Assembly: GCA_963920705.1 (NCBI GenBank) | Contig: CAWUCO010000066.1 | Span: 665,501-729,500, forward strand | Length of the DNA: 64,000 nucleotides | Reading direction: 5' to 3' | Source: Odiellus spinosus | Taxonomy: Eukaryota; Arthropoda; Arachnida; Opiliones; Phalangiidae | Shown here: piece by piece, positions 37,081-50,700 of the stretch | How the letters are laid out: each line of letters opens with the position of its first letter | Position numbering within the stretch: the first letter of the stretch is position 1 | Translations under genes and position numbers: made by a program | Notes under the pieces: generated by a model | Databases searched by the model: none | Told to the model about the DNA's origin: nothing | Seen by the model: the letters and a program-made list of their open reading frames with translations, nothing else

Positions 37081-40000
37081 TAAAAGTCCAAGATTATTGG
37101 ATTCAAATGGACACAAAACTTTTGATTTTTAAGCGATTTAGACAAAATTAAGACCACTCGAAAGAGCAAATATTGGTCTATCTAAAAAACAAGAGTTTTG
37201 GAAAATCCGTTGAAAAACATGGAAAATACAGCCAATTCAAAAAACATCTAATATCAAAAAGCGAATTTTTAAAATCTGAAATTTGACTATTTTGATATTG
37301 TATGGTTTCTTGAATTGGCCATATTTTTCTTGTTTTTCAACGGATTTTTGAAAACTCTTATTATTTAGACTGTCCATTAATTGCTCTTTCGAATGAGTTT
37401 GGTTTTGTCTAAATTGCAAAATTGTGACAATTATAAAATTGGTTAAAATTAAGCAAAAACACTTAAAAATCCAAGATTATTGGATTCAAATGGAAACAAA
37501 ACTTTTGATTTTTAAGCGATTTAGACAAAATTAAGACTACTCGAAAGAGCAAATATTGGTCTATCTAAAAAACAAGAGTTTTGGAAAATCCGTTGAAAAA
37601 CATGGAAAATATAGCCAATTCAAAAAACATCTAATATCAAAAAGCGAATTTTTAAAATCTGAAATTTGACTATTTTGATATTGTATGGTTTCTTGAATTG
37701 GCCATATTTTTCTTGTTTTTCAACGGATTTTTGAAAACTCTTATTATTTAGACTGTCCATTAATTGCTCTTTCGAATGACTTTGGTTTTGTCTAAATTGC
37801 AAAATTGTGAACAATATAAAATTGGTTAAAATTAAGCAAAAACGCTTAAAAATCCAAGATTATTGGATTCAAATGGACACAAAACTTTTGATTTTTAAGC
37901 GATTTAGACAAAATTAAGACCACTCGAAAGAGCAAATATTGGTCTATCTAAAAAACAAGAGTTTTGGAAAATCCGTTGAAAAACATGGAAAATATGGACA
38001 ATTCAAAAAGCATCTAATATCAAAAAGCGAATTTTGAAAATCTGAAATTTGACTATTTTGATATTCTATGATTTCTTGAATTGGCCATATTTTTCTTGTT
38101 TTTCAACGGATTTTTGAAAACTCTTATTATTTAGACTGTCCATTAATTGCTCTTTCGAATGACTTTGGTTTTGTCTAAATTGCAAAATTGTGACAAATAT
38201 AAAATTGGTTAAAATTAAGCAAAAACGCTTAAAAATCCAAGATTATTGGATTCAAATGGACACAAAACTTTTGATTTTTAAGCGATTTAGACAAAATTAG
38301 ACCACTCGAAAGAGCAAATATTGGTCTATCTAAAAAACATGAGTTTTGGAAAATCCCTTGAAAAACATGGAAAATATGGACAATTCAAAAAACATCTAAT
38401 ATCAAAAAGCGAATTTTTGCAAAATCTGAAATTTGACTATTTTGATATTCTATGATTTCTTGAATTGGCCATATTTTTCTTGTTTTTCAACGGATTTTTG
38501 AAAACTCTTATTATTTAGACTGTCCATTAATTGCTCTTTCGAATGACTTTGGTTTTGTCTAAATTGCAAAATTGTGACAAATATAAAATTGGTTAAAATT
38601 AAGCAAAAACACATAAAAGTCCAAGATTATTGGATTCAAATGGACACAAAACTTTTGATTTTTAAGCGATTTAGACAAAATTAAGACCACTCGAAAGAGC
38701 AAATATTGGTCTATCTAAAAAACATGAGTTTTGGAAAATCCCTTGAAAAACATGGAAAATATGGACAATTCAAAAAACATCTAATATCAAAAAGCGAATT
38801 TTGAAAATCTGAAATTTGACTATTTTGATATTCTATGATTTCTTGAATTGGCCATATTTTCCTTGTTTTTCAACGGATTTTTGAAAACTCTTATTATTTA
38901 GACTGTCCATTAATTGCTCTTTCGAATGACTTTGGTTTTGTCTAAATTGCAAAATTGTGACAAATATAAAATTGGTTAAAATAAAGCAAAAACACATAAA
39001 AGTCCAAGATTATTGGATTCAAATGGACACAAAACTTTTGATTTTTAAGCGATTTAGACAAAATTAAGACCACTCGAAAGAGCAAATATTGGTCTATCTA
39101 AAAAACAAGAGTTTTGGAAAATCCGTTGAAAAACATGGAAAATACAGCCAATTCAAAAAACATCTAATATCAAAAAGCGAATTTTTAAAATCTGAAATTT
39201 GACTATTTTGATATTGTATGGTTTCTTGAATTGGCCATATTTTTCTTGTTTTTCAACGGATTTTTGAAAACTCTTATTATTTAGACTGTCCATTAATTGC
39301 TCTTTCGAATGAGTTTGGTTTTGTCTAAATTGCAAAATTGTGACAATTATAAAATTGGTTAAAATTAAGCAAAAACACTTAAAAATCCAAGATTATTGGA
39401 TTCAAATGGAAACAAAACTTTTGATTTTTAAGCGATTTAGACAAAATTAAGACTACTCGAAAGAGCAAATATTGGTCTATCTAAAAAACAAGAGTTTTGG
39501 AAAATCCGTTGAAAAACATGGAAAATATAGCCAATTCAAAAAACATCTAATATCAAAAAGCGAATTTTTAAAATCTGAAATTTGACTATTTTGATATTGT
39601 ATGGTTTCTTGAATTGGCCATATTTTTCTTGTTTTTCAACGGATTTTTGAAAACTCTTATTATTTAGACTGTCCATTAATTGCTCTTTCGAATGACTTTG
39701 GTTTTGTCTAAATTGCAAAATTGTGAACAATATAAAATTGGTTAAAATTAAGCAAAAACGCTTAAAAATCCAAGATTATTGGATTCAAATGGACACAAAA
39801 CTTTTGATTTTTAAGCGATTTAGACAAAATTAAGACCACTCGAAAGAGCAAATATTGGTCTATCTAAAAAACAAGAGTTTTGGAAAATCCGTTGAAAAAC
39901 ATGGAAAATATGGACAATTCAAAAAGCATCTAATATCAAAAAGCGAATTTTGAAAATCTGAAATTTGACTATTTTGATATTCTATGATTTCTTGAATTGG

Positions 40001-40911
40001 CCATATTTTTCTTGTTTTTCAACGGATTTTTGAAAACTCTTATTATTTAGACTGTCCATTAATTGCTCTTTCGAATGACTTTGGTTTTGTCTAAATTGCA
40101 AAATTGTGACAAATATAAAATTGGTTAAAATTAAGCAAAAACGCTTAAAAATCCAAGATTATTGGATTCAAATGGACACAAAACTTTTGATTTTTAAGCG
40201 ATTTAGACAAAATTAGACCACTCGAAAGAGCAAATATTGGTCTATCTAAAAAACATGAGTTTTGGAAAATCCCTTGAAAAACATGGAAAATATGGACAAT
40301 TCAAAAAACATCTAATATCAAAAAGCGAATTTTTGCAAAATCTGAAATTTGACTATTTTGATATTCTATGATTTCTTGAATTGGCCATATTTTTCTTGTT
40401 TTTCAACGGATTTTTGAAAACTCTTATTATTTAGACTGTCCATTAATTGCTCTTTCGAATGACTTTGGTTTTGTCTAAATTGCAAAATTGTGACAAATAT
40501 AAAATTGGTTAAAATTAAGCAAAAACACATAAAAGTCCAAGATTATTGGATTCAAATGGACACAAAACTTTTGATTTTTAAGCGATTTAGACAAAATTAA
40601 GACCACTCGAAAGAGCAAATATTGGTCTATCTAAAAAACATGAGTTTTGGAAAATCCCTTGAAAAACATGGAAAATATGGACAATTCAAAAAACATCTAA
40701 TATCAAAAAGCGAATTTTGAAAATCTGAAATTTGACTATTTTGATATTCTATGATTTCTTGAATTGGCCATATTTTCCTTGTTTTTCAACGGATTTTTGA
40801 AAACTCTTATTATTTAGACTGTCCATTAATTGCTCTTTCGAATGACTTTGGTTTTGTCTAAATTGCAAAATTGTGACAAATATAAAATTGGTTAAAATAA
40901 AGCAAAAACAC
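37081..40911 (-). repeat. 5-mer higher-order repeat, 1916 bp, two copies
   Basis: Markers at offset 1916: gaatgagtttgg (37393, 39309), attgtgaacaa (37804, 39720), gaatttttgcaaaat (38411, 40327), acacataaaagtcc (38608, 40524) and attttccttg (38858, 40774). The first two units are of types b and c of the 8-mer, so this repeat was assembled from modules found elsewhere in the array. Confidence 0.85.
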
Positions 40912-42192
40912 TTAAAAATCCAAGATTATTGGATTCAAATGGACACAAAACTTTTGATTTTTAAGCGATTTAGACAAAATTAAGACCACTCGAAAGAGCA
41001 AATATTGGTCTATCTAAAAAACAAGAGTTTTGGAAAATCCGTTGAAAAACATGGAAAATATGGACAATTCAAAAAGCATCTAATATCAAAAAGCGAATTT
41101 TGAAAATCTGAAATTTGACTATTTTGATATTCTATGATTTCTTGAATTGGCCATATTTTTCTTGTTTTTCAACGGATTTTTGAAAACTCTTATTATTTAG
41201 ACTGTCCATTAATTGCTCTTTCGAATGACTTTGGTTTTGTCTAAATTGCAAAATTGTGACAAATATAAAATTGGTTAAAATTAAGCAAAAACGCTTAAAA
41301 ATCCAAGATTATTGGATTCAAATGGACACAAAACTTTTGATTTTTAAGCGATTTAGACAAAATTAGACCACTCGAAAGAGCAAATATTGGTCTATCTAAA
41401 AAACATGAGTTTTGGAAAATCCCTTGAAAAACATGGAAAATATGGACAATTCAAAAAGCATCAAATATCAAAAAGCGAATTTTGAAAATCTGAAATTTGA
41501 CTATTTTGATATTGTATGGTTTCTCGAATTGGCCATATTTTTCTTGTTTTTCAACGGATTTTTGAAAACTCTTGTTATTTAGACTGTCCATTAATTGCTC
41601 TTTCGAATGACTTTGGTGTTGTCTAAATTGCAAAATTGTGACAAATATAAAATTGGTTAAAATAAAGCAAAAACACTTAAAAATCCAAGATTATTGGATT
41701 CAAATGGACACAAAACTTTTGATTTTCAAGCGATTTAGACAAAATTAAGACCACTCAAAAGAGCAAATATTGGTCTATCTAAAAAACAAGAGCTTTGGAA
41801 AATCCGTTGAAAAACATGGAAAATATAGCCAATTCAAAAAACATCTAATATCAAAAAGCGAATTTTTAAAATCTGAAATTTGACTATTTTGATATTGTAT
41901 GGTTTCTTGAATTGGCCATATTTTTCTTGTTTTTCAACGGATTTTTGAAAACTCTTATTATTTAGACTGTCCATTAATTGCTCTTTCGAATGACTTTGGT
42001 TTTGTCTAAATTGCAAAATTGTGACAATTATAAAATTGGTTAAAATTAAGCAAAAACACTTAAAAATCCAAGATTATTGGATTCAAATGGACACAAAACT
42101 TTTGATTTTTAAGCGATTTAGACAAAATTAAGACCACTCGAAAGAGCAAATATTGGTCTATCTGAAAATCAAGAGTTTTGGAAAATCCGTTG
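40912..42192 (-). repeat. Last units of block 10 before the flip
   Basis: Ordinary inverted units. One is d-like (41451) with a catcaaatatc change. Another has gattttcaagcg (41722), cactcaaaagagc (41755) and gagctttgg (41790). The final half-unit has an R arm of the ctgaaaatcaag kind, unlike most R arms in block 10. Confidence 0.7.
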
Positions 42193-43746
42193 AAAAACAA
42201 GAAAAATATGGCCAATTCAAGAAATCATACAATATCAAAATAGTCAAATTTCAGATTTTAAAAATTCGCTTTTTGATATTAGATGTTTTTTGAATTAGCT
42301 ATATTTTCCATGTTTTTCAACGGATTTTCCAAAAATCTTGATTTTCAGATAGACCAATATTTGCTCTTTCGAGTAGTCTTAATTTTGTCTAAATCGCTTA
42401 AAAATCAAAAGTTTTGTGTCCATTTGAATCCAATAATCTTGGATTTTTAAGTGTTTTTGCTTTATTTTAACCAATTTTATATTTGTCACGTCTTGGCAAT
42501 TTAGACAAAACCAAAGTCATTCGAAAGAGCAATTAATGGACAGTCTAAATAACAAGAGTTTTCAAAAATCCGTTGAAAAACAAGAAAAATATTTCCAATT
42601 CGAGAAACCATACAATATCAAAATAGTCAAATTTCAGATTTTCAAAATTCGCTTTTTGATATTAGATGTTTTTTGAATTGGCTATATTTTCCATGTTTTT
42701 CAACGGATTTTCCAAAACTCTTGTTTTTTAGATAGACCAATATTTGCTCTTTCGAGTAGTCTTAATTTTGTCTAAATCGCTTAAAAATCAAAAGTTTTGT
42801 GTCCATTTGAATCCAATAATCTTGGATTTTTAAGTGTTTGTTCTTTATTTTAACCAATTTTATATTTGTCAAAATTTTGCAATTTAGACAAAACCAAAGT
42901 CATTCGAAAGAGCAATTAATGGACAGTCTAAATAACAAGAGTTTTCAAAAATCCGTTGAAAAACAAGAAAAATATGGCCAATTCAAGAAATCATACAATA
43001 TCAAAATAGTCAAATTATAGATTTTCAAAATTCGCTTTTTGATATTAGATGTTTTTTGAATTGTCCATATTTTCCATGTTTTTCAACGGATTTTCCAAAC
43101 TCTTGATTTTCAGATAGACCAATATTTGCTCTTTCGAGTTGTCTTAATTTTGTCTAAATCGCTTAAAAATCAAAAGTTTTGTGTCCATTTTAATCCAATA
43201 ATCTTGGATTTTTAAGCGTTTTTGCTTAATTTTAACCAATTTTATATTTGTCACAATTTTGCAATTTAGACAAAACCAAAGTCATTCGAAAGAGCAATTA
43301 ATGGACAGTCTAAATAATAAGAGTTTTCAAAAATCCGTTGAAAAACAAAAAAATATGGCCAATTCAAGAAACCATACAATATCAAAATAGTCAAATTTCA
43401 GATTTTCAAAATTCGCTTTTTGATATTAGATGTTTTTTGAATTGTCCATATTTTCCATGTTTTTCAACGGATTTTCCAAAACTCTTGTTTTTTAGATAGA
43501 CCAATATTTGCTCTTTCGAGTAGTCTTAATTTTGTCTAAATCGCTTAAAAATCAAAAGTTTTGTGTCCATTTGAATCCAATAATCTTGGATTTTTAAGTG
43601 TTTTTGCTTTATTTTAACCAATTTTATATTTGTCACAATTTTGCAATTTAGACAAAACCAAAGTCATTCGAAAGAGCAATTAATGGACAGTCTAAATAAC
43701 AAGAGTTTTCAAAAATCCGTTGAAAAACAAGAAAAATATGGCCAAT
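42193..43746 (+). repeat. Strand block 11, + orientation (~4 monomers)
   Basis: Returns to L-A-R-B order. It carries the cacgtcttgg spacer variant at 42487, atatttccaattcgag at 42588, and missing bases at 43096 (ttccaaactc) and near 43347 (acaaaaaaatatgg). It ends at 43741-43751, where the L arm runs into inverted linker A. Confidence 0.88.
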
Positions 43747-43967
43747 TCAAAAAACATCTAATATCAAAAAGCGAATTTTTAAAATCTGAAATTTGACTAT
43801 TTTGATATTGTATGGTTTCTTGAATTGGCCATATTTTTCTTGTTTTTCAACGGATTTTTGAAAAACATGGAAAATATGGCCAATTCAAGAAACCATACAA
43901 TATCAAAATAGTCAAATTTCAGATTTTAAAAATTCGCTTTTTGATATTAGATGTTTTTTTGAATTGG
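43747..43967. repeat. Nested fold-back: truncated - piece, then truncated + piece
   Basis: After the flip near 43747 there is inverted linker A and about 40 bp of inverted L arm. At 43858-43865, within ttgaaaa, the sequence jumps to R-type text (aaaaacatggaaaatatgg), which removes roughly 270 bp of a normal unit. It flips to + at about 43880-43892, runs through linker A (with one extra T in gatgttttttttg) and flips again at 43961-43973. Confidence 0.82.
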
Positions 43968-45416
43968 CCATATTTTTCTTGTTTTTCAACGGATTTTTGA
44001 AAACTCTTATTATTTAGACTGTCCATTAATTGCTCTTTCGAATGACTTTGGTTTTGTCTAAATTGCAAAATTGTGACAAATATAAAATTGGTTAAAATAA
44101 AGCAAAAACACTTAAAAATCCAAGATTATTGGATTCAAATGGACACAAAACTTTTGATTTTTAAGCGATTTAGACAAAATTAAGACCACTCGAAAGAGCA
44201 AATATTAATCTATCTAAAAAACAAGAGTTTTGGAAAATCCGTTGAAAAACATGGAAAATATGGACAATTCAAAAAACATCTAATATCAAAAAGCGAATTT
44301 TTAAAATCTGTAATTTGACTATTTTGATATTGTATGATTTCTTGAATTGGCAATATTTTTCTTGTTTTTCAACGGATTTTTGAAAACTCTTGTTATTTAG
44401 ACTGTCCATTAATTGCTCTTTCGAATGACTTTGGTTTTGTCTAAATTGCAAAATTGTGACAAATATAAAATTGGTTAAAATAAAGCAAAAACACTTAAAA
44501 TTCCAAGATTATTGGATTAAAATGGACACAAAACTTTTGATTTTTAAGCGATTTAGACAAAATTAAGACTACTCGAAAGAGCAAATATTGGTCTATCTGA
44601 AAATCAAGAGTTTTGGAAAATCCGTTGAAAAACATGGAAAATATGGACAATTCAAAATACATCTAATATCAAAAAGCGAATTTTGAAAATCTGAAATTTG
44701 ACTATTTTGATATTGTATGGTTTCTTGAATTGGCCATATTTTTCTTGTTTTTCAACGGATTTTTGAAAACTCTTATTATTTAGACTGTCCATTAATTGCT
44801 CTTTCGAATGACTTTGGTTTTGTCTAAATTGCAAAATTGTGACAAATATAAAATTGGTTAAAATTAAGCAAAAACACTTAAAAATCCAAGATTATTGGAT
44901 TAAAATGGACACAAAACTTTTGATTTTTAAGCGATTTAGACAAAATTAAGACCACTCGAAAGAGCAAATATTGGTCTATCTGAAAATCAAGAGTTTTGGA
45001 AAATCCGTTGAAAAACAAGAAAAATATGGCCAATTCAAGAAACATCTAATATCAAAAAGCGAATTTTGAAAATCTGAAATTTGACTATTTTGATATTGTA
45101 TGGTTTCTTGAATTGGCCATATTTTTCTTGTTTTTCAACGGATTTTTGAAAACTCTTATTATTTAGACTGTCCATTGATTGCTCTTTCGAATGACTTTGG
45201 TTTTGTCTAAATTGCAAAATTGTGACAAATATAAAATTGGTTAAAATTAAGCAAAAACACTTAAAAATCCAAGATTATTGGATTAAAATGGACACAAAAC
45301 TTTAGATTTTTAAGCGATTTAGACAAAATTAAGACCACTCGAAAGAGCAAATATTGGTCTATCTGAAAATCAAGAGTTTTGGAAAATCCGTTGAAAAACA
45401 TGGAAAATATGGCCAA
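43968..45416 (-). repeat. Strand block 14, - orientation (~4 monomers)
   Basis: Inverted units with ctgtaatttgac (44306), ggcaatattt (44349) and cattgattgctc (45172). The R arm near 45013-45042 has been overwritten with L-type text. It exits at 45412-45422 into + linker A, making a unit with two R arms. Confidence 0.87.
45013..45042. repeat. Short L-type tract inside an R arm
   Basis: In an inverted unit the R arm should read catggaaaatatggacaatt followed by caaaaaac. Instead it reads caagaaaaatatggccaatt and caagaaac, the L-arm form, then returns to normal linker A (atctaatatc). Both sides stay in the same orientation, so this is a local replacement and not a flip. Confidence 0.75.
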
Positions 45417-47714
45417 TTCAAGAAATCATACAATATCAAAATAGTCAAATTTCAGATTTTAAAAATTCGCTTTTTGATATTAGATGTTTTTTGAATTGTC
45501 CATATTTTCCATGTTTTTCAAGGGATTTTCCAAAACTCTTGTTTTTTAGATAGACCAATATTTGCTCTTTCGAGTGGTCTTAATGTTGTCTAAATCGCTT
45601 AAAAATCAAAGGTTTTGTGTCTATTTGAATCCAATAATCTTGGATTTTTAAGTGTTTTTGCTTTATTTTAACCAATTTTATATTTGTCACAATTTTGCAA
45701 TTTAGACAAAACCAAAGTCATTCGAAAGAGCAATTAATGGACAGTCTAAATAATAAGAGTTTTCAAAAATCCGTTGAAAAACAAGAAAAATATGGCCAAT
45801 TCAAGAAATCATACAATATCAAAATAGTCAAATTTCAGATTTTAAAAATTCGCTTTTTGATATTAGATGTTTTTTGAATTGTCCATATTTTCCATGTTTT
45901 TCAACGGATTTTCCAAAACTCTTGATTTTCAGATAAACCAATATTTGCTCTTTCGAGTAGTCTTAATTTTGTCTAAATCGCTTAAAAATCAAAAGTTTTG
46001 TGTCCATTTTAATCCAATAATCTTGGATTTTTAAGTGTTTTTGCTTTATTTTAACCAATTTTATATTTGTCACAATTTTGCAATTTAGACAAAACCAAAG
46101 ACATTCGAAAGAGCAATTAATGGACAGTCTAAATAATAAGAGTTTTCAAAAATCCGTTGAAAAACAAGAAAAATATGGCCAATTCAAGAAACCATACAAT
46201 ATCAAAATAGTCAAATTTCAGATTTTAAAAATTCGCTTTTTGATATTAGATGTTTTTTGAATTGGCTATATTTTCCATGTTTTTCAACGGATTTTCCAAA
46301 ACTCTTGTTTTTTAGATAGACCAATATTTGCTCTTTCGAGTGGTCTTAATTTTGTCTAAATCGCTTAAAAATCAAAAGTTTTGTGTCCATTTGAATCCAA
46401 TAATCTTGGATTTTTAAGTGTTTTTGCTTAATTTTAACCAATTTTATAATTGTCACAATTTTGCAATTTAGACAAAACCAAAGTCATTCGAAAGAGCAAT
46501 TAATGGACAGTCTAAATAACAAGAGTTTTCAAAAATCCGTTGAAAAACAAGAAAAATATGGCCAATTCAAGAAATCATAGAATATCAAAATAGTCAAATT
46601 TCAGATTTTCAAAATTCGCTTTTTGATATTATATTTTTTTTGAATTGTCCATATTTTCCATGTTTTTCAACGGATTTTCCAAAACTCTTGATTTTCAGAT
46701 AGACCAATATTTGCTCTTTCGAGTGGTCTTAATTTTGTCTAAATCGCTTAAAAATCAAAAGTTTTGTGTCCATTTGAATCGAATAATCTTGGATTTTTAA
46801 GTGTTTTTGCTTAATTTTAACCAATTTTATATTTGTCACAATTTTGCAATTTAGACAAAACCAAAGACATTCGAAAGAGCAATTAATGGACAGTCTAAAT
46901 AATAAGAGTTTTCAAAAATCCGTTGAAAAACAAGAAAAATATGGCCAATTCAAGAAACCATACAATATCAAAATAGTCAAATTTCAGATTTTAAAAATTC
47001 GCTTTTTGATATTAGATGTTTTTTGAATTGGCTATATTTTCCATGTTTTTCAACGGATTTTCCAAAACTCTTGTTTTTTAGATAGACCAATATTTGCTCT
47101 TTCGAGTGGTCTTAATTTTGTCTAAATCGCTTAAAAATCAAAAGTTTTGTGTCCATTTGAATCCAATAATCTTGGATTTTTAAGTGTTTTTGCTTAATTT
47201 TAACCAATTTTATAATTGTCACAATTTTGCAATTTAGACAAAACCAAAGTCATTCGAAAGAGCAATTAATGGACAGTCTAAATAACAAGAGTTTTCAAAA
47301 ATCCGTTGAAAAACAAGAAAAATATGGCCAATTCAAGAAATCATAGAATATCAAAATAGTCAAATTTCAGATTTTCAAAATTCGCTTTTTGATATTATAT
47401 TTTTTTTGAATTGTCCATATTTTCCATGTTTTTCAACGGATTTTCCAAAACTCTTGATTTTCAGATAGACCAATATTTGCTCTTTCGAGTGGTCTTAATT
47501 TTGTCTAAATCGCTTAAAAATCAAAAGTTTTGTGTCCATTTGAATCCAATAATCTTGGATTTTTAAGTGTTTTTGCTTTATTTTAACCAATTTTATATTT
47601 GTCACGTCTTGGCAATTTAGACAAAACCAAAGTCATTCGAAAGAGCAATTAATGGACAGTCTAAATAATAAGAGTTTTCAAAAATCCGTTGAAAAACAAG
47701 AAAAATATGGCCAA
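45417..47714 (+). repeat. Strand block 15, + orientation (~6 monomers), with a 766-bp 2-mer
   Basis: The units at 46078 and 46844 are 766 bp apart and share caaagacattcg. Their partners share atattatattttttttg (46625, 47391) and tttataattgtcac (46443, 47209). The spacer at 47601 carries cacgtcttgg, as does the one at 42487. The block exits at 47709-47720 from the L arm into inverted linker A. Confidence 0.87.
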
Positions 47715-50700
47715 TTCAAAAAACATCTAATATCAAAAAGCGAATTTTTAAAATCTGAAATTTGACTATTTTGATATTCTATGATTTCTTGAATTGGCCA
47801 TATTTTTCTTGTTTTTCAACGGATTTTTGAAAACTCTTGTTATTTAGACTGTCCATTAATTGCTCTTTCGAATGACTTTGATTTTGTCTAAATTGCAAAA
47901 TTGTGACATATATAAAATTAGTTAAAATTAAGCAAAAACACTTAAAAATCCAAGATTATTGGATTCAAATGGACACAAAACTTTTGATTTTTAAGCGATT
48001 TAGACAAAATTAAGACCACTCGAAAGAGCAAATATTGGTCTATCTAAAAAACAAGAGTTTTGGAAAATCCGTTGAAAAACATGGAAAATATGGACAATTC
48101 AAAAAGCATCTAATATCAAAAAGCGAATTTTGAAAATCTGAAATTTGACTATTTTGATATTCTATGATTTCTTGAATTGGCCATATTTTTCTTGTTTTTC
48201 AACGGATTTTTGAAAACTCTTGTTATTTAGACTGTCCATTAATTGCTCTTTCGAATGACTTTGGTTTTGTCTAAATTGCAAAATTGTGACAAATATAAAA
48301 TTGGTTAAAATAAAGCAAAAACACTTAAAAATCCAAGATTATTGGATTCAAATGGACACAAAACTTTTGATTTTTAAGCGATTTAGACAAAATTAAGACT
48401 ACTCGAAAGAGCAAATATTGGTCTATCTAAAAAACAAGAGTTTTGGAAAATCCGTTGAAAAACATGGAAAATATGGACAATTCAAAAAACATCTAATATC
48501 AAAAAGCGAATTTTGAAAATCTGAAATTTGACTATTTTGATATTGTATGGTTTCTTGAATTGGCCATATTTTTCTTGTTTTTCAACGGATTTTTGAAAAC
48601 TCTTGTTATTTAGACTGTCCATTAATTGCTCTTTCGAATGACTTTGGTTTTGTCTAAATTGCAAAATTGTGACCAATATAGAATTGGTTAAAATTAAGCA
48701 AAAACGCTTAAAAATCCAAGATTATTGGATTAAAATGGACACAAAACTTTTGATTTTTAAGCGATTTAGACAAAATTAAGACCACTCGAAAGAGCAAATA
48801 TTGGTCTATCTAAAAACAAGAGTTTTGGAAAATCCGTTGAAAAACATGGAAAATATGGACAATTCAAAAAGCATCTAATATCAAAAAGCGAATTTTTAAA
48901 ATCTGAAATTTGACTATTTTGATATTCTATGATTTCTTGAATTGGCCATATTTTTCTTGTTTTTCAACGGATTTTTGAAAACTCTTGTTATTAAGACTGT
49001 CCATTAATTGCTCTTTCGAATGAATTTGATTTTGTCTAAATTGCAAAATTGTGACAAATATAAAATTGGTTAAAATTAAGCAAAAACGCTTAAAAATCCA
49101 AGATTATTGGATTAAAATGGACACAAAACTTTTGATTTTTAAGCGATTTAGACAAAATTAAGACCACTCGAAAGAGCAAATATTGGTCTATCTAAAAAAC
49201 AAGAGTTTTGGAAAATCCGTTGAAAAACATGTAAAATATGGACAATTCAAAAAACATCTAATATCAAAAAGCGAATTTTGAAAATCTGAAATTTGACTAT
49301 TTTGATATTGTATGGTTTCTTGAATTGGCCATATTTTTCTTGTTTTTCAACGGATTTTTGAAAACTCTTGTTATTTAGACTGTCCATTAATTGCTCTTTC
49401 GAATGACTTTGGTTTTGTCTAAATTGCAAAATTGTGACCAATATAAAATTGGTTAAAATTAAGCAAAAACGCTTAAAAATCCAAGATTATTGGATTAAAA
49501 TGGACACAAAACTTTTGATTTTTAAGCGATTTAGACAAAATTAAGACCACTCGAAAGAGCAAATATTGGTCTATCTAAAAACAAGAGTTTTGGAAAATCC
49601 GTTGAAAAACATGGAAAATATGGACAATTCAAAAAGCATCTAATATCAAAAAGCGAATTTTTAAAATCTGAAATTTGACTATTTTGATATTCTATGATTT
49701 CTTGAATTGGCCATATTTTTCTTGTTTTTCAACGGATTTTTGAAAACTCTTGTTATTTAGACTGTCCATTAATTGCTCTTTCGAATGAATTTGATTTTGT
49801 CTAAATTGCAAAATTGTGACAAATATAAAATTGGTTAAAATTAAGCAAAAACGCTTAAAAATCCAAGATTATTGGATTAAAATGGACACAAAACTTTTGA
49901 TTTTTAAGCGATTTAGACAAAATTAAGACCACTCGAAAGAGCAAATATTGGTCTATCTAAAAAACAAGAGTTTTGGAAAATCCGTTGAAAAACATGTAAA
50001 ATATGGACAATTCAAAAAGCATCTAATATCAAAAAGCGAATTTTTAAAATCTGAAATTTGACTATTTTGATATTGTATGGTTTCTTGAATTGGCCATATT
50101 TTTCTTGTTTTTCAACGGATTTTTGAAAACTCTTGTTATTTAGACTGTCCATTAATTGCTCTTTCGAATGACTTTGGTTTTGTCTAAATTGCAAAATTGT
50201 GACAAATATAAAATTGGTTAAAATTAAGCAAAAACGCTTAAAAATCCAAGATTATTGGATTAAAATGGACACAAAACTTTTGATTTTTAAGCGATTTAGA
50301 CAAAATTAAGACCACTCGAAAGAGCAAATATTGGTCTATCTAAAAAACAAGAGTTTGGAAAATCCGTTGAAAAACATGGAAAATATAGCCAATTCAAAAA
50401 ACATCTAATATCAAAAAGCGAATTTTTAAAATCTGAAATTTGACTATTTTGATATTGTATGGTTTCTTGAATTGGCCATATTTTTCTTGTTTCTCAACGG
50501 ATTTTTGAAAACTCTTGTTATTTAGACTGTCCATTAATTGCTCTTTCGAATGACTTTGGTTTTGTCTAAATTGCAAAATTGTGACAAATATAAAATTGGT
50601 TAAAATTAAGCAAAAACGCTTAAAAATCCAAGATTATTGGATTAAAATGGACACAAAACTTTTGATTTTTAAGCGATTTAGACAAAATTAAGACCACTCG

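Larger units (their letters stand above)
9380..42192 (-). repeat. Strand block 10, - orientation, 32.8 kb without a flip
   Basis: About 86 monomers all reading inverted. It contains most of the large higher-order repeats, listed separately. It ends at 42184-42200, where an inverted R arm changes to a + L arm inside aaaatccgttgaaaaaca: the text before is R-type (gagttttgg) and after is L-type (agaaaaatatggccaattc). Confidence 0.95.
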
